Positions 15,839-24,738 of a stretch of 34,514 bases of DNA are shown one piece after another. A model generated the notes under the pieces. That model saw only the letters and a list, made by a program, of their open reading frames with translations, was not told where the DNA came from and did no database searches. Position 1 is the first letter of the stretch. Every line of letters begins with the position of its first letter. The position numbers and the translations under genes are program-made. Origin of the DNA: Thermoflexus sp. (lineage in GTDB: Bacteria; Chloroflexota; Anaerolineae; Thermoflexales; Thermoflexaceae); contig JANXBD010000011.1 in the NCBI GenBank assembly GCA_025057635.1, positions 1-34,514 on the forward strand, read 5' to 3'.

Positions 15839-16971
15839 GTTCGACCCTCGTAAGCAATCGCATCCCGCTGGCGATCCTGATGCCGCTCCAGTGCCAGTTC
15901 AATCAGTCGATCCAGCAACGTCGGATACGACAGGCCGCTGGCCTCCCACAGGCGCGGATACATGCTGACCGCCGTGAAGCCCGGAATCGTGTTGATCTCA
16001 TTGACCACCAGCTCCCCAGTCTCACGGGAGAGCAGGAAATCCACCCGAGCCATCCCACATGCATCGATCGCTCGAAAGGCCGCCAGGGCTAGGGATCGGA
16101 TTCGCTCCGCCAGGGCCTCATCCAGCGGAGCCGGGATCACCAGTTGGGTTCGATCGTCCAGATACTTCGCGGCATAGTCGTAAAATTCCCCGGCCGGGAT
16201 GACTTCACCAGGCACCGAGGCAATCGGTTCCTCATTCCCCAGCACGCTGACCTCGATCTCCCGGGCCGCGGGGACTGCCCGTTCGACCAGCATCTTGCGC
16301 CCGTAACGGGCCGCCTCCAGCAGAGCGATCGGAAGTTCCTCCCGTCGTTTCACTTTGGAAACGCCCACGCTGGAACCCAGGTTGGCCGGCTTGACAAAGC
16401 ACGGAAACCCGATCTCGCGCTCAATTCGATCCATCACTTCTTCTGGATCCCGTTCCCACTCCCGTCGGAGGACCACGATATAATGAGCGACCGGGAGGCC
16501 ATGAGCCCGGAACACATCCTTCATCACCGCCTTATCCATTCCCACGGCCGAGGCCAGCACCCCTGCGCCGACATAAGGAATATTCGCCAATTCCAGTAAT
16601 CCCTGGATCGTCCCATCCTCCCCAAAAGGTCCGTGAAGCACCGGGAAGATCACATCCACCTCCGGGATCCCATCCGCCTGGACTCCCGGGATCAGCTCCC
16701 GACGCGGGGGAACAGCCATATAAGCGGTTGATTCCGGCGCTACAACGGGCGGCGTTCCCAGCAAATCGGCCATGGTCACCACCCCGCCCGTCAGGGCCTT
16801 CATCGGATCCCCTCGGGTGAGCCAGCGGCCCTCTTTGGTGATCCCAATCGGGATCACCTCGTATTTCGTCTTGTCCAGCGCCCGGATCACCGATTGAGCG
16901 GACAGGAGGCTCACCTCATGCTCCCCGGACTTCCCCCCGAACAGCACGCCCACCCGGATCCGCCGTTTCAT
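15772..16971 (-). CDS. ddl: D-alanine-D-alanine ligase
   Basis: A 399-residue ATP-grasp enzyme that makes the D-Ala-D-Ala dipeptide used by MurF. The N-terminal VGVLFGGKSGEHEVSL (7-22), HGPFGEDG (113-120), VKPANLGSSVGVSKV (193-207) and C-terminal NEINTIPGFT (324-333) with the Mg ligands are all present. Family members usually end near residue 363; here about 35 further residues rich in charged groups follow, and their coding DNA overlaps the start of ftsQ by 67 bases. The ATG at 16971 is used since VGVLFGG follows directly and GGGGAG lies seven bases upstream; the longer frame to 17034 is low-complexity. It starts inside murB (56-base overlap). Confidence 0.96.
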   Translation of the reverse strand: MKRRIRVGVLFGGKSGEHEVSLLSAQSVIRALDKTKYEVIPIGITKEGRWLTRGDPMKALTGGVVTMADLLGTPPVVAPESTAYMAVPPRRELIPGVQADGIPEVDVIFPVLHGPFGEDGTIQGLLELANIPYVGAGVLASAVGMDKAVMKDVFRAHGLPVAHYIVVLRREWERDPEEVMDRIEREIGFPCFVKPANLGSSVGVSKVKRREELPIALLEAARYGRKMLVERAVPAAREIEVSVLGNEEPIASVPGEVIPAGEFYDYAAKYLDDRTQLVIPAPLDEALAERIRSLALAAFRAIDACGMARVDFLLSRETGELVVNEINTIPGFTAVSMYPRLWEASGLSYPTLLDRLIELALERHQDRQRDAIAYEGRTWLSPHHTDDLPREDECEPSTR

Positions 16972-17908
16972 CCTCCCACTCCCCGATGAACTCGATCTCC
17001 GGCTCCAGGAGCACGCTGAATCGCTCCCAGACACGATGCTGGACCTCCGCCATCAAGGCCCGCACGTCGGCAGCCGTGCCGTTTCCCTCGTTAATGAAGA
17101 AGTTCGCATGCAGAGTAGAAATCACAATCGCTCCCCGGCGGGCTCCCTTGAGGCCCGCCGCTTCGATCAGACGGCCGGCGTAATCCCCGCGCGGGTTCCG
17201 GAACATCGAACCGATGCTCGCCCCACCCGGCTGGGTGCGCCGGCGGTAAGCGTTGAAAGCCGCCATCCGCTCCAGAATCGCCTCCGGATCCTCCGGTCGA
17301 AGGGCGAAACGGGCAGCGAGGACTACCGGCCGCGGCACGGTTGGCCACGTCTTCAACCGGCTGGTTCGATAGCTCAGCTCCAGCTGCTCCGCGCTCCAGG
17401 TCGCAATGCTCCCTTCCGGCAACAACAATTCCACCGACTCCAGGCAACCCGCGATATCTCCTCCGTGGGCTCCCGCGTTGCCCACCACAGCTCCACCTAC
17501 CGTGCCCGGAATCCCGATGGCCCATTCCAGGCCGGCCCACCCCCGTTCGGCGCACAGCCGGGCCAGGGTCGGCAGCAAGACGCCCGAAGCTGTCCACACC
17601 CGCCCATCGGTTTCGAAGCGCAGCGCCCGCGCCCGGTTCAGCACCACCAGTCCCCGCACCCCCTGGTCGGCGATCAAGACATTCGAGCCCCCGCCCAGCA
17701 TGGTGACCGGGATCCCGTCCGCCCATGCGCCCCGCACGACATCCACCAGCGCCTGGACGTCCTCCACGATCACCAGGGCATCCGCCGGCCCACCGATCCG
17801 GGACGTGGTGAACCGGGCCATGGGAACATCCCGCTCCAGCGCCAGTCCCCATCGCTTCAGCGCCGCTGTGAGGGCCTCGCCGAGGATGACCTCGGAGGAC
17901 CCTTTCAT
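16916..17908 (-). CDS. murB: UDP-N-acetylenolpyruvoylglucosamine reductase
   Basis: A 330-residue FAD-dependent MurB. With NADPH it reduces UDP-GlcNAc-enolpyruvate to UDP-MurNAc. The FAD domain shows TTSRIGGPADALV, LGGGSNVLIAD and GIPGTVGGAVVGNAGAHGGDI. The substrate domain has SYRTSRLK, then GASIGSMFRNP with the catalytic serine, and HANFFINEGNGTAADV. The layout without the long extra loop fits the type II (Bacillus-like) enzyme. The start ATG at 17908 overlaps the murC stop codon as ATGA, with GGGGAGG upstream; the upstream in-frame extension is not supported. Normal members end near LEPEIEFIGEW, and the last 17 residues here overlap ddl by 56 bases. Confidence 0.96.
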   Translation of the reverse strand: MKGSSEVILGEALTAALKRWGLALERDVPMARFTTSRIGGPADALVIVEDVQALVDVVRGAWADGIPVTMLGGGSNVLIADQGVRGLVVLNRARALRFETDGRVWTASGVLLPTLARLCAERGWAGLEWAIGIPGTVGGAVVGNAGAHGGDIAGCLESVELLLPEGSIATWSAEQLELSYRTSRLKTWPTVPRPVVLAARFALRPEDPEAILERMAAFNAYRRRTQPGGASIGSMFRNPRGDYAGRLIEAAGLKGARRGAIVISTLHANFFINEGNGTAADVRALMAEVQHRVWERFSVLLEPEIEFIGEWEDETADPGGRAVRGEVRGA

Positions 17909-19287
17909 TCGCCCTCCCCAGACCGGCCCAAGAGATCCAACAACTGCTCTCCGATCCGGTATCCATCCCCAGCGCCCAGGGTTAGCACGACGTCCCCGGG
18001 TTGGACGCATTCCTTCAGATAAGCGAGCACGACATCGAAATCCGGAAAATGTCGGGCATCCGGGTGGATCATCTGCTGGACGATGTCTTGGCTGCTCACC
18101 CCGAGGGTATCCGTCTCGCGAGCTGCATAGATTGGGGTGAGAATCACATGGTCGGCATCTTCGAAAGCCTGCGCGAATTCCTTCAGCAACGCGCGTGTCC
18201 GGCTGTAGGTATGAGGCTGGAACACCGCCCAGATCGGACGGCCCGGATAGCGAGCGCGAGCGGCCCGGAGCGTGGCCCGGATCTCTCCAGGGTGATGGGC
18301 GTAATCGTCGATGACCAGCACCCCCCGCGCCTCGCCCTTCACCTCAAACCGCCGGGCTGTGCCCGGAAATCGACCCAGGGCTTCCAGAGCGTTCGCCGGG
18401 GAGATCCCCACCGCCTCCGCGGCCGCCAGCGCTGCCAGCGCGTTCAGGCCGTGATGATGCCCAGGGACCTGAAGCTTCAGCTCGCCGATGGGCTGATCCC
18501 CCCGATAGATCTCAAAACGATCCACCGCCATGGGCCGGGCCCACCACTGGGCGGGAGGCCCCCACCCATACCGCACCACGGATCGGCCATGGGCCTCTGC
18601 TTGGTCGGCCAGACGGCGGGCCCCGGGATCCGCATCGCATGCCACTAAGATCCCATCGGATGGCAATTGCTCCGTAAACATCACGAATGCATCGAAGAAA
18701 TCCTCCGGCGTCGGATAACAATCCGGGTGATCGTGTTCAATCGTTGTCACCACCGCGATCCGCGGCTGCAATCCCAGGAACATCCGGTCGTATTCATCGG
18801 CCTCCACGATGAAGAGATCCCCACGCCCCGCCCGCGCGTTGCGGTTCAGGCCCCGGATCAGGCCGCCGACGATGAAGGACGGATCGCGGCCGGCGGCCAT
18901 AGCGATCCAGACCAGCATCGCCGTGGTCGTGGTCTTCCCATGCGTCCCCGCCACCGCGATCCCCATCCGGTCGGCCATCAGCGCCCCAATCACTGCTTCT
19001 CGTTTCACCACCGGCACACCCCTTTCCTCCGCCGCCCGGATCTCCGGATGATCCAGCGGGATGGCGGAAGAACGCACGACCAACCCCGCATGCCGAACGT
19101 GGGCGGGATCGTGGCCCAACTGCACCGGAACGCCCAGGGCGCGAAGGGAGTCCACGAAAGGTGAGGGAGAGCGATCGCACCCGCTCACCGCATACCCAGC
19201 CTCATGCAGCACTGTCGCCAGGGCTGATAGCCCGGCCCCGCCGATGCCGATCAGATGAAACGCGATATCGGGTTTCAGGTTCAGCAT
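17905..19287 (-). CDS. murC: UDP-N-acetylmuramate-L-alanine ligase
   Basis: A 460-residue Mur ligase that adds L-alanine to UDP-MurNAc using ATP. The N-terminal Rossmann half starts HLIGIGGAGLSALATVL (11-27). The ATP loop is GTHGKTTTT (114-122). Later hallmarks are EADEYDRMFL, IEHDHPDCY, the DDYAHHPGEI motif unique to MurC, and QPHTYSRT. The start at 19287 (MLNLKPDIAF) is favoured: GGTGGAG lies upstream at a fair distance and it matches the typical MurC start. An ATG at 19323 would add 12 residues with a poor site. It ends with an ATGA overlap with murB and follows the CvpA-like gene after about 100 bases. Confidence 0.97.
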   Translation of the reverse strand: MLNLKPDIAFHLIGIGGAGLSALATVLHEAGYAVSGCDRSPSPFVDSLRALGVPVQLGHDPAHVRHAGLVVRSSAIPLDHPEIRAAEERGVPVVKREAVIGALMADRMGIAVAGTHGKTTTTAMLVWIAMAAGRDPSFIVGGLIRGLNRNARAGRGDLFIVEADEYDRMFLGLQPRIAVVTTIEHDHPDCYPTPEDFFDAFVMFTEQLPSDGILVACDADPGARRLADQAEAHGRSVVRYGWGPPAQWWARPMAVDRFEIYRGDQPIGELKLQVPGHHHGLNALAALAAAEAVGISPANALEALGRFPGTARRFEVKGEARGVLVIDDYAHHPGEIRATLRAARARYPGRPIWAVFQPHTYSRTRALLKEFAQAFEDADHVILTPIYAARETDTLGVSSQDIVQQMIHPDARHFPDFDVVLAYLKECVQPGDVVLTLGAGDGYRIGEQLLDLLGRSGEGE

Positions 19288-19392
19288 TGCAATCGTCTCC
19301 ACCCGATTCAGAGATTCTTCCATGCTTGTGAGCTCAAAGATCCCGCATTCAGGCGGGCATGCGTCCTCAAAGGAGATCCGTCCCTTCTCGGA

Positions 19393-19917
19393 TTAGAGAT
19401 AAAATACCAACAATCCGAACAGCACGGCAACTACCATAAAGTAAAGAACGGGCGGCTTCATCACCGCTGGAGGTGTCCATGGCAACAAATCCATCAACGG
19501 ACTATCCGGTCCTGGAGGTTGGAGAATATCTCTAAAGGGATATCCCGCATGGTGCAGGAAGAACAAGATCGAACCTGCGATCAACCATCCGTTGATTGCC
19601 CCGGCAGCGAAGCCAGCGATGATCTCTACGCCTTTCTCCCGTTTTGCCCGACCTGCTAGCTGCATGGATAGGGTGGGGCCTGCGTAGCCGAAGAGTGCAG
19701 CGGTGCCAATCGCAATGGTCTCAGTAAGAAAACCGGTGGCTGGATCTCGAGTGAAGGACTCCCAAATCCCGGGCAGGAATTGCTGCAGCAAGCTGAAGAG
19801 GAACATGATCCCTACGATCGAGGCGCTAACCAGGATCTCCTTGGCTACTCCTCGTAATGCACCGATGAAAGCGAAGATCAACACAAAAGCCCAGAAGACC
19901 GTGTGCAAGGCGATCAT
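19393..19917 (-). CDS. CvpA-like membrane protein inside the dcw cluster
   Basis: A 174-residue membrane protein with four hydrophobic spans (about 8-25, 28-50, 62-85 region and 100-125, plus a last span 152-173). The segment FAFIGALRGVAKEILVSASIVG near the N-terminus resembles the CvpA/colicin V production family, where a first helix is followed by G..RG..KE. Members of that family sit in the cytoplasmic membrane and affect envelope integrity, with unknown biochemistry. Its ATG overlaps the murG stop codon as ATGA, with GGAGG five bases upstream, so it is translationally coupled to murG. murC follows. It is not part of the canonical dcw set; family assignment is moderate. Confidence 0.65.
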   Translation of the reverse strand: MIALHTVFWAFVLIFAFIGALRGVAKEILVSASIVGIMFLFSLLQQFLPGIWESFTRDPATGFLTETIAIGTAALFGYAGPTLSMQLAGRAKREKGVEIIAGFAAGAINGWLIAGSILFFLHHAGYPFRDILQPPGPDSPLMDLLPWTPPAVMKPPVLYFMVVAVLFGLLVFYL

Positions 19918-21062
19918 TCTTTCCTCCCAGCTCGGGCAGCCCGAATCGAGTTATGCTCCTGAATTCGCTCGATCAGTAAGGCGGCTAAGCGATCAGCCGC
20001 CTCCGGCCGGGCCAAGGCCGCCATCCGGCGGCGCATTTCGCTCAGACGCTCTGGGCTCTGCAGGAGATCCCCCACGACTTCCCCCAGTCGCTTCTCGATC
20101 TCCTCGTCCGGGATCATCACGGCGCCGCCGTGTCGGACTAGATAAGCGGCGTTGCGTTCCTGATGGCGCCGCACGTAAGGATATGGCACCAGCACCGCCG
20201 GCAGCCCAAACAGAGGAAGTTCCCCGAGGGTGGAGGCACCTGCCCGGCACACGGCCAGATTCGCCATCGCCAGCGCTTCCCCCATCTCTTCGTCCAGATA
20301 CGCCACCGGTTGATAACGGACCTGGCTCTTGGGGGGGAGCTCCGTTCGCCGTCGTTGCATAGCCTCCAGATCCGCTGGTCCGGTGAGATGGAGCACCTGC
20401 GCCTCCGCCGTCAGCGTCTCCAGATGCCGGGCGACTGCCTGATTCAGCCGGCGAGCTCCTCGACTTCCCCCAAACACCAGCACTACCGGAACCTCCGGAT
20501 GGAACCTCCAGCGGGCGAGCCCTCGCTGACGGGTCTCTTCTCGAGATCGAGCCGCCTCCACCAGCACACGACGCACCGGATATCCGGTGACCACCGTCGG
20601 CCTTCTCAGGGCTTTCCCAGCTTCCGGCGCAGTCACTGCCACACAGGCGGCCAGACAGGACAGGACATGGACGGCGAGACCCGGTTCGATGTCCGGCAGG
20701 TAAACTAGGATCGGAACTCCAGATCCTGCCGCGGCAAGGGCCGCTGGGATCGACACAAATCCTCCGGTGGTGAACACCACCTGAGGGCGTCGCCGACCCA
20801 TCTCCCGCCAAGCTTGAAGGGTTCCCCGAACCACCCGCCAGAGCCCTTTCCATCCCCGCCGCCAACCCATTCCATACACACCGCCCGCTTCCACATGGAG
20901 AAACGGATAACCGCGCGGGGGAATCAGATGGGCTTCCATCCCTTCCCGCGTGCCCACCCAGATCAGCTCCAGGTTGGGATCAACGGCCTGGAGCGCCTCC
21001 GCGACGGCCAGCGCTGGATAGATGTGCCCGCCAGTCCCGCCCGCGGCGATCCAGATCCTCAT
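19914..21062 (-). CDS. murG: Lipid II synthase MurG (GlcNAc transferase)
   Basis: A 382-residue GT-B glycosyltransferase. It moves GlcNAc from UDP-GlcNAc to lipid I, giving lipid II at the inner face of the membrane. Markers are the N-terminal loop AAGGTGGHIYPALAVAEAL (6-24), VVFTTGGFVSIPAALAA, VTGYPVRR, VFGGSRGARRLNQAV, and the donor-binding CRAGASTLGEL with VPYPYVRRHQERNA near residue 300. The typical QE of VHEQN is replaced by VYLPDIEPG, a variant seen outside proteobacteria. The start ATG at 21062 has AGGAG eight bases upstream. It lies 83 bases inside the 3' end of ftsW, in another frame. Confidence 0.95.
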   Translation of the reverse strand: MRIWIAAGGTGGHIYPALAVAEALQAVDPNLELIWVGTREGMEAHLIPPRGYPFLHVEAGGVYGMGWRRGWKGLWRVVRGTLQAWREMGRRRPQVVFTTGGFVSIPAALAAAGSGVPILVYLPDIEPGLAVHVLSCLAACVAVTAPEAGKALRRPTVVTGYPVRRVLVEAARSREETRQRGLARWRFHPEVPVVLVFGGSRGARRLNQAVARHLETLTAEAQVLHLTGPADLEAMQRRRTELPPKSQVRYQPVAYLDEEMGEALAMANLAVCRAGASTLGELPLFGLPAVLVPYPYVRRHQERNAAYLVRHGGAVMIPDEEIEKRLGEVVGDLLQSPERLSEMRRRMAALARPEAADRLAALLIERIQEHNSIRAARAGRKE

Positions 21063-22209
21063 CCCATCGTCTCCTGGCGACGCTGAGTAACATCCCTGCG
21101 CCGATCAGCTCGCTGAGCAGGGCGGAGCCGCCGTAGCTGATAAAAGGAAATGGGATTCCCGAGAAAGGGATCACGCCCGTCAGCCCACCCAAGTTGATCA
21201 ATCCTTGCCATGCGATCCATAGCGTCACTCCCAGCGCCAGCAGACCGCCGAAGGCATCGCATGCCTGTCGAGCTACATGGAATCCCAGAACCACCCAGAG
21301 GCTCAACAGGGTGATCAGCCCCATCACGCCGATGAACCCAAAAGCCTCGCCTACCACGGCGAAGGCGCTGTCGGAGTGGGGGAGTGGCACATTCCCGCTC
21401 AGGGTGTAAAGCATTGCCCCCGGCCCCTTGCCGAAAAGTCCCCCCGCGCGGATTGCCTGCCAGACAGCGGTGAGATGCACATGAGCCTCTTCCGGGCCCC
21501 TCAGGGCCTCAAGGTAATCGATCAATCGTGCCATCGCATGAGGATGCACCTGGACAAGAAGGCCGAACATCCCTGCTCCCAGTGCCAGTCCGAGGAGCAC
21601 TTGGGTGAAAGTAGCGCCTGAGGCCACGAACATCCAGGCGGCAACCATCCCGATCAGCAACCCAGTCCCCAGATCTGGTTGCAAAAAGATCGGGATGACC
21701 ACCACGCTCAACACCATCACGAACGGAAGAAACCCGCGGTCGAACTCCCGCAAACGCTCACCTTTGGTCGGCAGCCACGTTGCCAGATATAAAATAATGA
21801 TCGGCTTGACGAATTCTGAGGGCTGAAAGGAGCCTCCTGAGAAGGCTCGCCGGGCACCCAGTCGCTCTTCTCCAATCAGGAGCACAGCAATCAGAGAAGC
21901 TACCCCTAGGAGCATCAGAGGGATCGAAAGCCGTTGCAGGCGTCGATAGTCCATCCGCCACAGCCCCAGGAGGGCGAGCGTTCCCACCAGCGCGGCGCCC
22001 GCCTGGCGTCGAACGAAATAAAACGGATCGTCAAAAATCTGTCGCGACAGATAGTAGGTGGCGCTGTAAACCAGCAACAAGCCCGCCAGAACTAAAGTTA
22101 CCAGCAGGATGAGCAAGCCCAGCTCCAGGGAAGTCACCCCGGAATGCAACGTCGACGGTCCGCTCTGGGTAATTGGAGAACCATGCCACTGTTTTCGCGC
22201 CATGGTCAT
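20980..22209 (-). CDS. ftsW: SEDS peptidoglycan polymerase FtsW
   Basis: A 409-residue SEDS-family protein with about ten TM spans. With FtsI it polymerises lipid II into septal glycan strands. It shows the SEDS marks PSEFVKPIIIL (130-140), DLGTG with the catalytic-loop region, LPHSDSAFAVVGEAFGFIGVMG and the final FPFISYGGSALLSELIGAGMLLS. After the last TM span there is an unusual 35-residue, arginine-rich tail whose last 27 codons overlap murG. The ATG at 22209 overlaps the murD stop codon (ATGA) and has GGAGG seven bases upstream. RodA is an alternative name for this family, but the dcw context argues for FtsW. Confidence 0.95.
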   Translation of the reverse strand: MTMARKQWHGSPITQSGPSTLHSGVTSLELGLLILLVTLVLAGLLLVYSATYYLSRQIFDDPFYFVRRQAGAALVGTLALLGLWRMDYRRLQRLSIPLMLLGVASLIAVLLIGEERLGARRAFSGGSFQPSEFVKPIIILYLATWLPTKGERLREFDRGFLPFVMVLSVVVIPIFLQPDLGTGLLIGMVAAWMFVASGATFTQVLLGLALGAGMFGLLVQVHPHAMARLIDYLEALRGPEEAHVHLTAVWQAIRAGGLFGKGPGAMLYTLSGNVPLPHSDSAFAVVGEAFGFIGVMGLITLLSLWVVLGFHVARQACDAFGGLLALGVTLWIAWQGLINLGGLTGVIPFSGIPFPFISYGGSALLSELIGAGMLLSVARRRWDEDLDRRGRDWRAHLSSAGRRGGAPGR

Positions 22210-23582
22210 CCCAGGGCCTCCACCAGCTGCCGGAAATGGACGCCACGCTCCTCAAAATCCCGATAGGCGTCGTAACTGGTTCCCCCTGGGGACAACAGCA
22301 CCACTTCTCCCGAGCGGGCTAGCCGGGCAGCCAGCGTCACCGCTTCCTCCAGTGTGCCCACCCGCTCTACCTGCTCTAGGATGGTCTCTCCGATCTTTGC
22401 TTGGGCGATCCGAACAGCCTTCGCAATCTGGTCTCCCATCTCGCCGAAGCAGATCAGCACCCGCACCCGCCGGGCGATATCCCGCGCAGCCTCATCCCAC
22501 GGGAGCCGTTTATCCCGTCCTCCCGCCAGCAGGATCAAGGGTTCCTCAAAAGCCTCAAGCGCCATCCGCACCCGCTCCGGAGTCGTGGCGATGGAATCGT
22601 TCACATAGCGCACTCCCCGCACCTCCCGAACGAGCTCCAACCGATGGGGCACACCGGAGAAAGTCGTCGCCACCTCGCGGATCGCCCCCAGATCCGCTCC
22701 TAGGCTGCCAGCGATGGCTGCTGCCGCAAGGATGTTCCATAAATTGTGCCGGCCTCGCAGGCGCACCTCCCCCGCCTGACAGATGGGCCAAGCGTCCGTT
22801 CCTAGGCGTAGGAAAAGGGTCTCCCCCCGAAGGAAGGCCCCCTGGGCGACCTCCTGCTCCCGGCTAAAGAACCGCAGTCGCCCCCGCACCGCTGCCGCTA
22901 AGGAACGGGCGTTCGGATCATCGTAGCCCAGCACCGCGATGTCTTCCACATCTTGGAAGTCGAGGATCCGTTGTTTAGCGGCGATGTAGGCTTCCATCGT
23001 CTTGTGCCGATCCAGATGGTTCGGGGTGATATTTAGGACAGCCGCTACTCGCGGGCTCACCGTCATGATCTCCAGCTGGAAACTGGAAAGCTCCAGCACC
23101 ACCCGATCCTCCAGGCCGATCTCCTCGACAGATTCGATCAACGGGTTGCCGATGTTCCCGCCCACCCAGGTTCGGAACCCCGCCGCTTGGCACATCGCTC
23201 CCACAAGCGCCGTCGTGGTCGTCTTCCCGGAGGAGCCAGTGATCCCTGCTGTCCATCCCTGACAGCGCTCTAGGAACAGCTGCGCGTCGTTAGCAAGGGG
23301 GATCCCTCGCCGGATCGCCTCCTGGACGATCGGAATATCCAGAGGAACGCCTCCGCTCAGGCAGAGGAGATCGCAACCCTCCAGCAGCGACAGGGGGTGA
23401 TGCCCGAGCACATATCGGATAGGCAGGCCTTCCAGGGTGCATAGAAAGCCCTGAAGTCGATCGGCCAGCTGTCGATCACTGACGGTGACCTCAGCGCCTT
23501 GTCGCACCAACCAACGGGCCAGCGCCGATCCCTGACGGCCCAACCCTAGGATGACCACGCGAGCACCCGCGAAATCCTGCAT
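22206..23582 (-). CDS. murD: UDP-N-acetylmuramoyl-L-alanine-D-glutamate ligase
   Basis: A 458-residue Mur ligase that adds D-glutamate to UDP-MurNAc-L-Ala. The N-terminal domain has VILGLGRQGSALARWL (10-25). The ATP loop is TGSSGKTTTT (115-124). NITPNHLDRHKTMEAYIAAK is a MurD hallmark, as is the final region VVLLSPGGTSYDAYRDFEERG, where MurD has SPA.AS.D.F..F..RG; Ala is replaced by Gly-Gly here. It ends in an ATGA overlap with ftsW and follows mraY after 34 bases. The ATG at 23582 has GGAAAA upstream, a weak site. Confidence 0.96.
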   Translation of the reverse strand: MQDFAGARVVILGLGRQGSALARWLVRQGAEVTVSDRQLADRLQGFLCTLEGLPIRYVLGHHPLSLLEGCDLLCLSGGVPLDIPIVQEAIRRGIPLANDAQLFLERCQGWTAGITGSSGKTTTTALVGAMCQAAGFRTWVGGNIGNPLIESVEEIGLEDRVVLELSSFQLEIMTVSPRVAAVLNITPNHLDRHKTMEAYIAAKQRILDFQDVEDIAVLGYDDPNARSLAAAVRGRLRFFSREQEVAQGAFLRGETLFLRLGTDAWPICQAGEVRLRGRHNLWNILAAAAIAGSLGADLGAIREVATTFSGVPHRLELVREVRGVRYVNDSIATTPERVRMALEAFEEPLILLAGGRDKRLPWDEAARDIARRVRVLICFGEMGDQIAKAVRIAQAKIGETILEQVERVGTLEEAVTLAARLARSGEVVLLSPGGTSYDAYRDFEERGVHFRQLVEALG

Positions 23583-23616
23583 TTTTCCTTTTCCTCTCTT
23601 GCCTGAAGACCTGTGA

Positions 23617-24639
23617 TCACAGCAATGCCAGTGCGACGCCGATCATGGCAGACCAGATGGCGATTAGCCAGAAACGTTGCACCACTTGTGTTTCCGACCA
23701 TCCAAGCAACTCGAAGTGATGGTGGATGGGACTCATGCGGAACAGCCGCTTTCCCCGTGTCCATTTGAAATAGGCCACCTGCAAAATCACCGAGAGGGTC
23801 TCCACTACTGGGATCAGCGCCACAATCGGCAACAAGAGCCACTGGCCAGTCATCAAGGCCACCACCCCTAGGGTCGCCCCCAGGGCCTGCGAGCCGAGGT
23901 CGCCCATGATCAGCTGGGCGGGGTGGGCATTAAACCATAGAAAAGCCAGGCAAGCTCCTGCTACAATAAAGGCGAATGTGGCCAGATAGATCTGGCCCTG
24001 GAGATAGGCGATCACGCCATAAGCGATGAAACTTGTCGCGCTGATGATCCCGGCCAAGCCATCCAAACCATCCGTAAGATTCACCGCATTCGCCGAGCCT
24101 ACGATGATGAACACCGCAACTGGAAGGTAGAAAGGCCCAATATCGATCTTGCGTGGAACTGTGGGGACAACCAGGCCGCTCAGGTCCATCCCGAAATGCA
24201 ACACCAGCGCCAGCGCGGTCGCGATGGCGATCTGAATTGGAAATTTATGACGAGCCAGTAGCCCCCTACCTCCTCGGATACCCATCCAATCGTCTATGGC
24301 GCCCGCCGCTCCGAACGCCAGCATCGCCGCGACCGGCACCAGAATCGAGCGCCCAATCAACTGATCCCCAGGCCATCCCATCTGTTTCAAAAAGTCCCGC
24401 CCTGCCTCCGTGTTAGCGATGAGGTTCCCAAGATTCAAGATCAACGTCATCATCACGACTGGCACGACAATCATGAGGCCGCCCATCGTGGGCGTCCCCA
24501 TCTTCACTAAGTGAGTCCTTGGTCCCTCAATCCGGATCTTCTTCCCGATCCCGTTCGCCCGCAGCCAGCGAATTAGGGGCGGACCCCAGACGACAGCCAG
24601 CAAGAAGGAAAGTCCTCCCATGAACAACGCTTGGGCCAC
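23617..24639 (-). CDS. mraY: Phospho-MurNAc-pentapeptide transferase MraY
   Basis: A 340-residue integral membrane enzyme with about ten TM spans. It joins phospho-MurNAc-pentapeptide to undecaprenyl phosphate, making lipid I. Diagnostic motifs are KMGTPTMGGLMI (47-58), the first aspartates in AAGAIDDWMGI, NAVNLTDGLDGLAG with the catalytic aspartates, and the C-terminal MSPIHHHFELLGWSE with the triple His. The start is GTG at 24639 with GAGGTG five bases upstream. It follows murF after a 230-base gap that holds a long inverted repeat, the largest gap inside the cluster, so transcription may restart or be trimmed there. Confidence 0.97.
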   Translation of the reverse strand: MAQALFMGGLSFLLAVVWGPPLIRWLRANGIGKKIRIEGPRTHLVKMGTPTMGGLMIVVPVVMMTLILNLGNLIANTEAGRDFLKQMGWPGDQLIGRSILVPVAAMLAFGAAGAIDDWMGIRGGRGLLARHKFPIQIAIATALALVLHFGMDLSGLVVPTVPRKIDIGPFYLPVAVFIIVGSANAVNLTDGLDGLAGIISATSFIAYGVIAYLQGQIYLATFAFIVAGACLAFLWFNAHPAQLIMGDLGSQALGATLGVVALMTGQWLLLPIVALIPVVETLSVILQVAYFKWTRGKRLFRMSPIHHHFELLGWSETQVVQRFWLIAIWSAMIGVALALL

Positions 24640-24688
24640 GGAGGCACCTCATCCGTTAAGATAGTCAAAAGTGGTTAGGCGATATGGA

Positions 24689-24738
24689 GCGCCCCAGTCA
24701 ACTTCCGGCCCTCTTAGCAGGTTCTATAGCTGGGGCGC
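24689..24738. repeat. 9-bp inverted repeat between murF and mraY
   Basis: GCGCCCCAG (24689-24697) is perfectly inverted at 24730-24738 with a 32-base loop. A second pair, GCCTTCCTC and GAGGAAGGC, lies farther right between about 24771 and 24837. They fill the 230-base gap between murF and mraY. No T-run follows on the minus strand, so an RNA-processing or partial-attenuation role is more likely than full termination. Confidence 0.45.

Noticed and set aside
15040-16092. Long plus-strand frame (about 350 codons) opposite ftsQ and ddl
   Set aside because: It is antisense to two well-identified genes, has no family similarity and is rich in Pro, Arg and Ser, typical of a GC-rich shadow frame.
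17036-18022. Plus-strand frame of about 328 codons opposite murB
   Set aside because: It lies wholly antisense to MurB with low-complexity composition and no ribosome site.
20980-21062. Possible frameshift error joining ftsW and murG
   Set aside because: Both proteins have complete family ends and starts, and murG has its own ribosome site, so overlap explains the data better.
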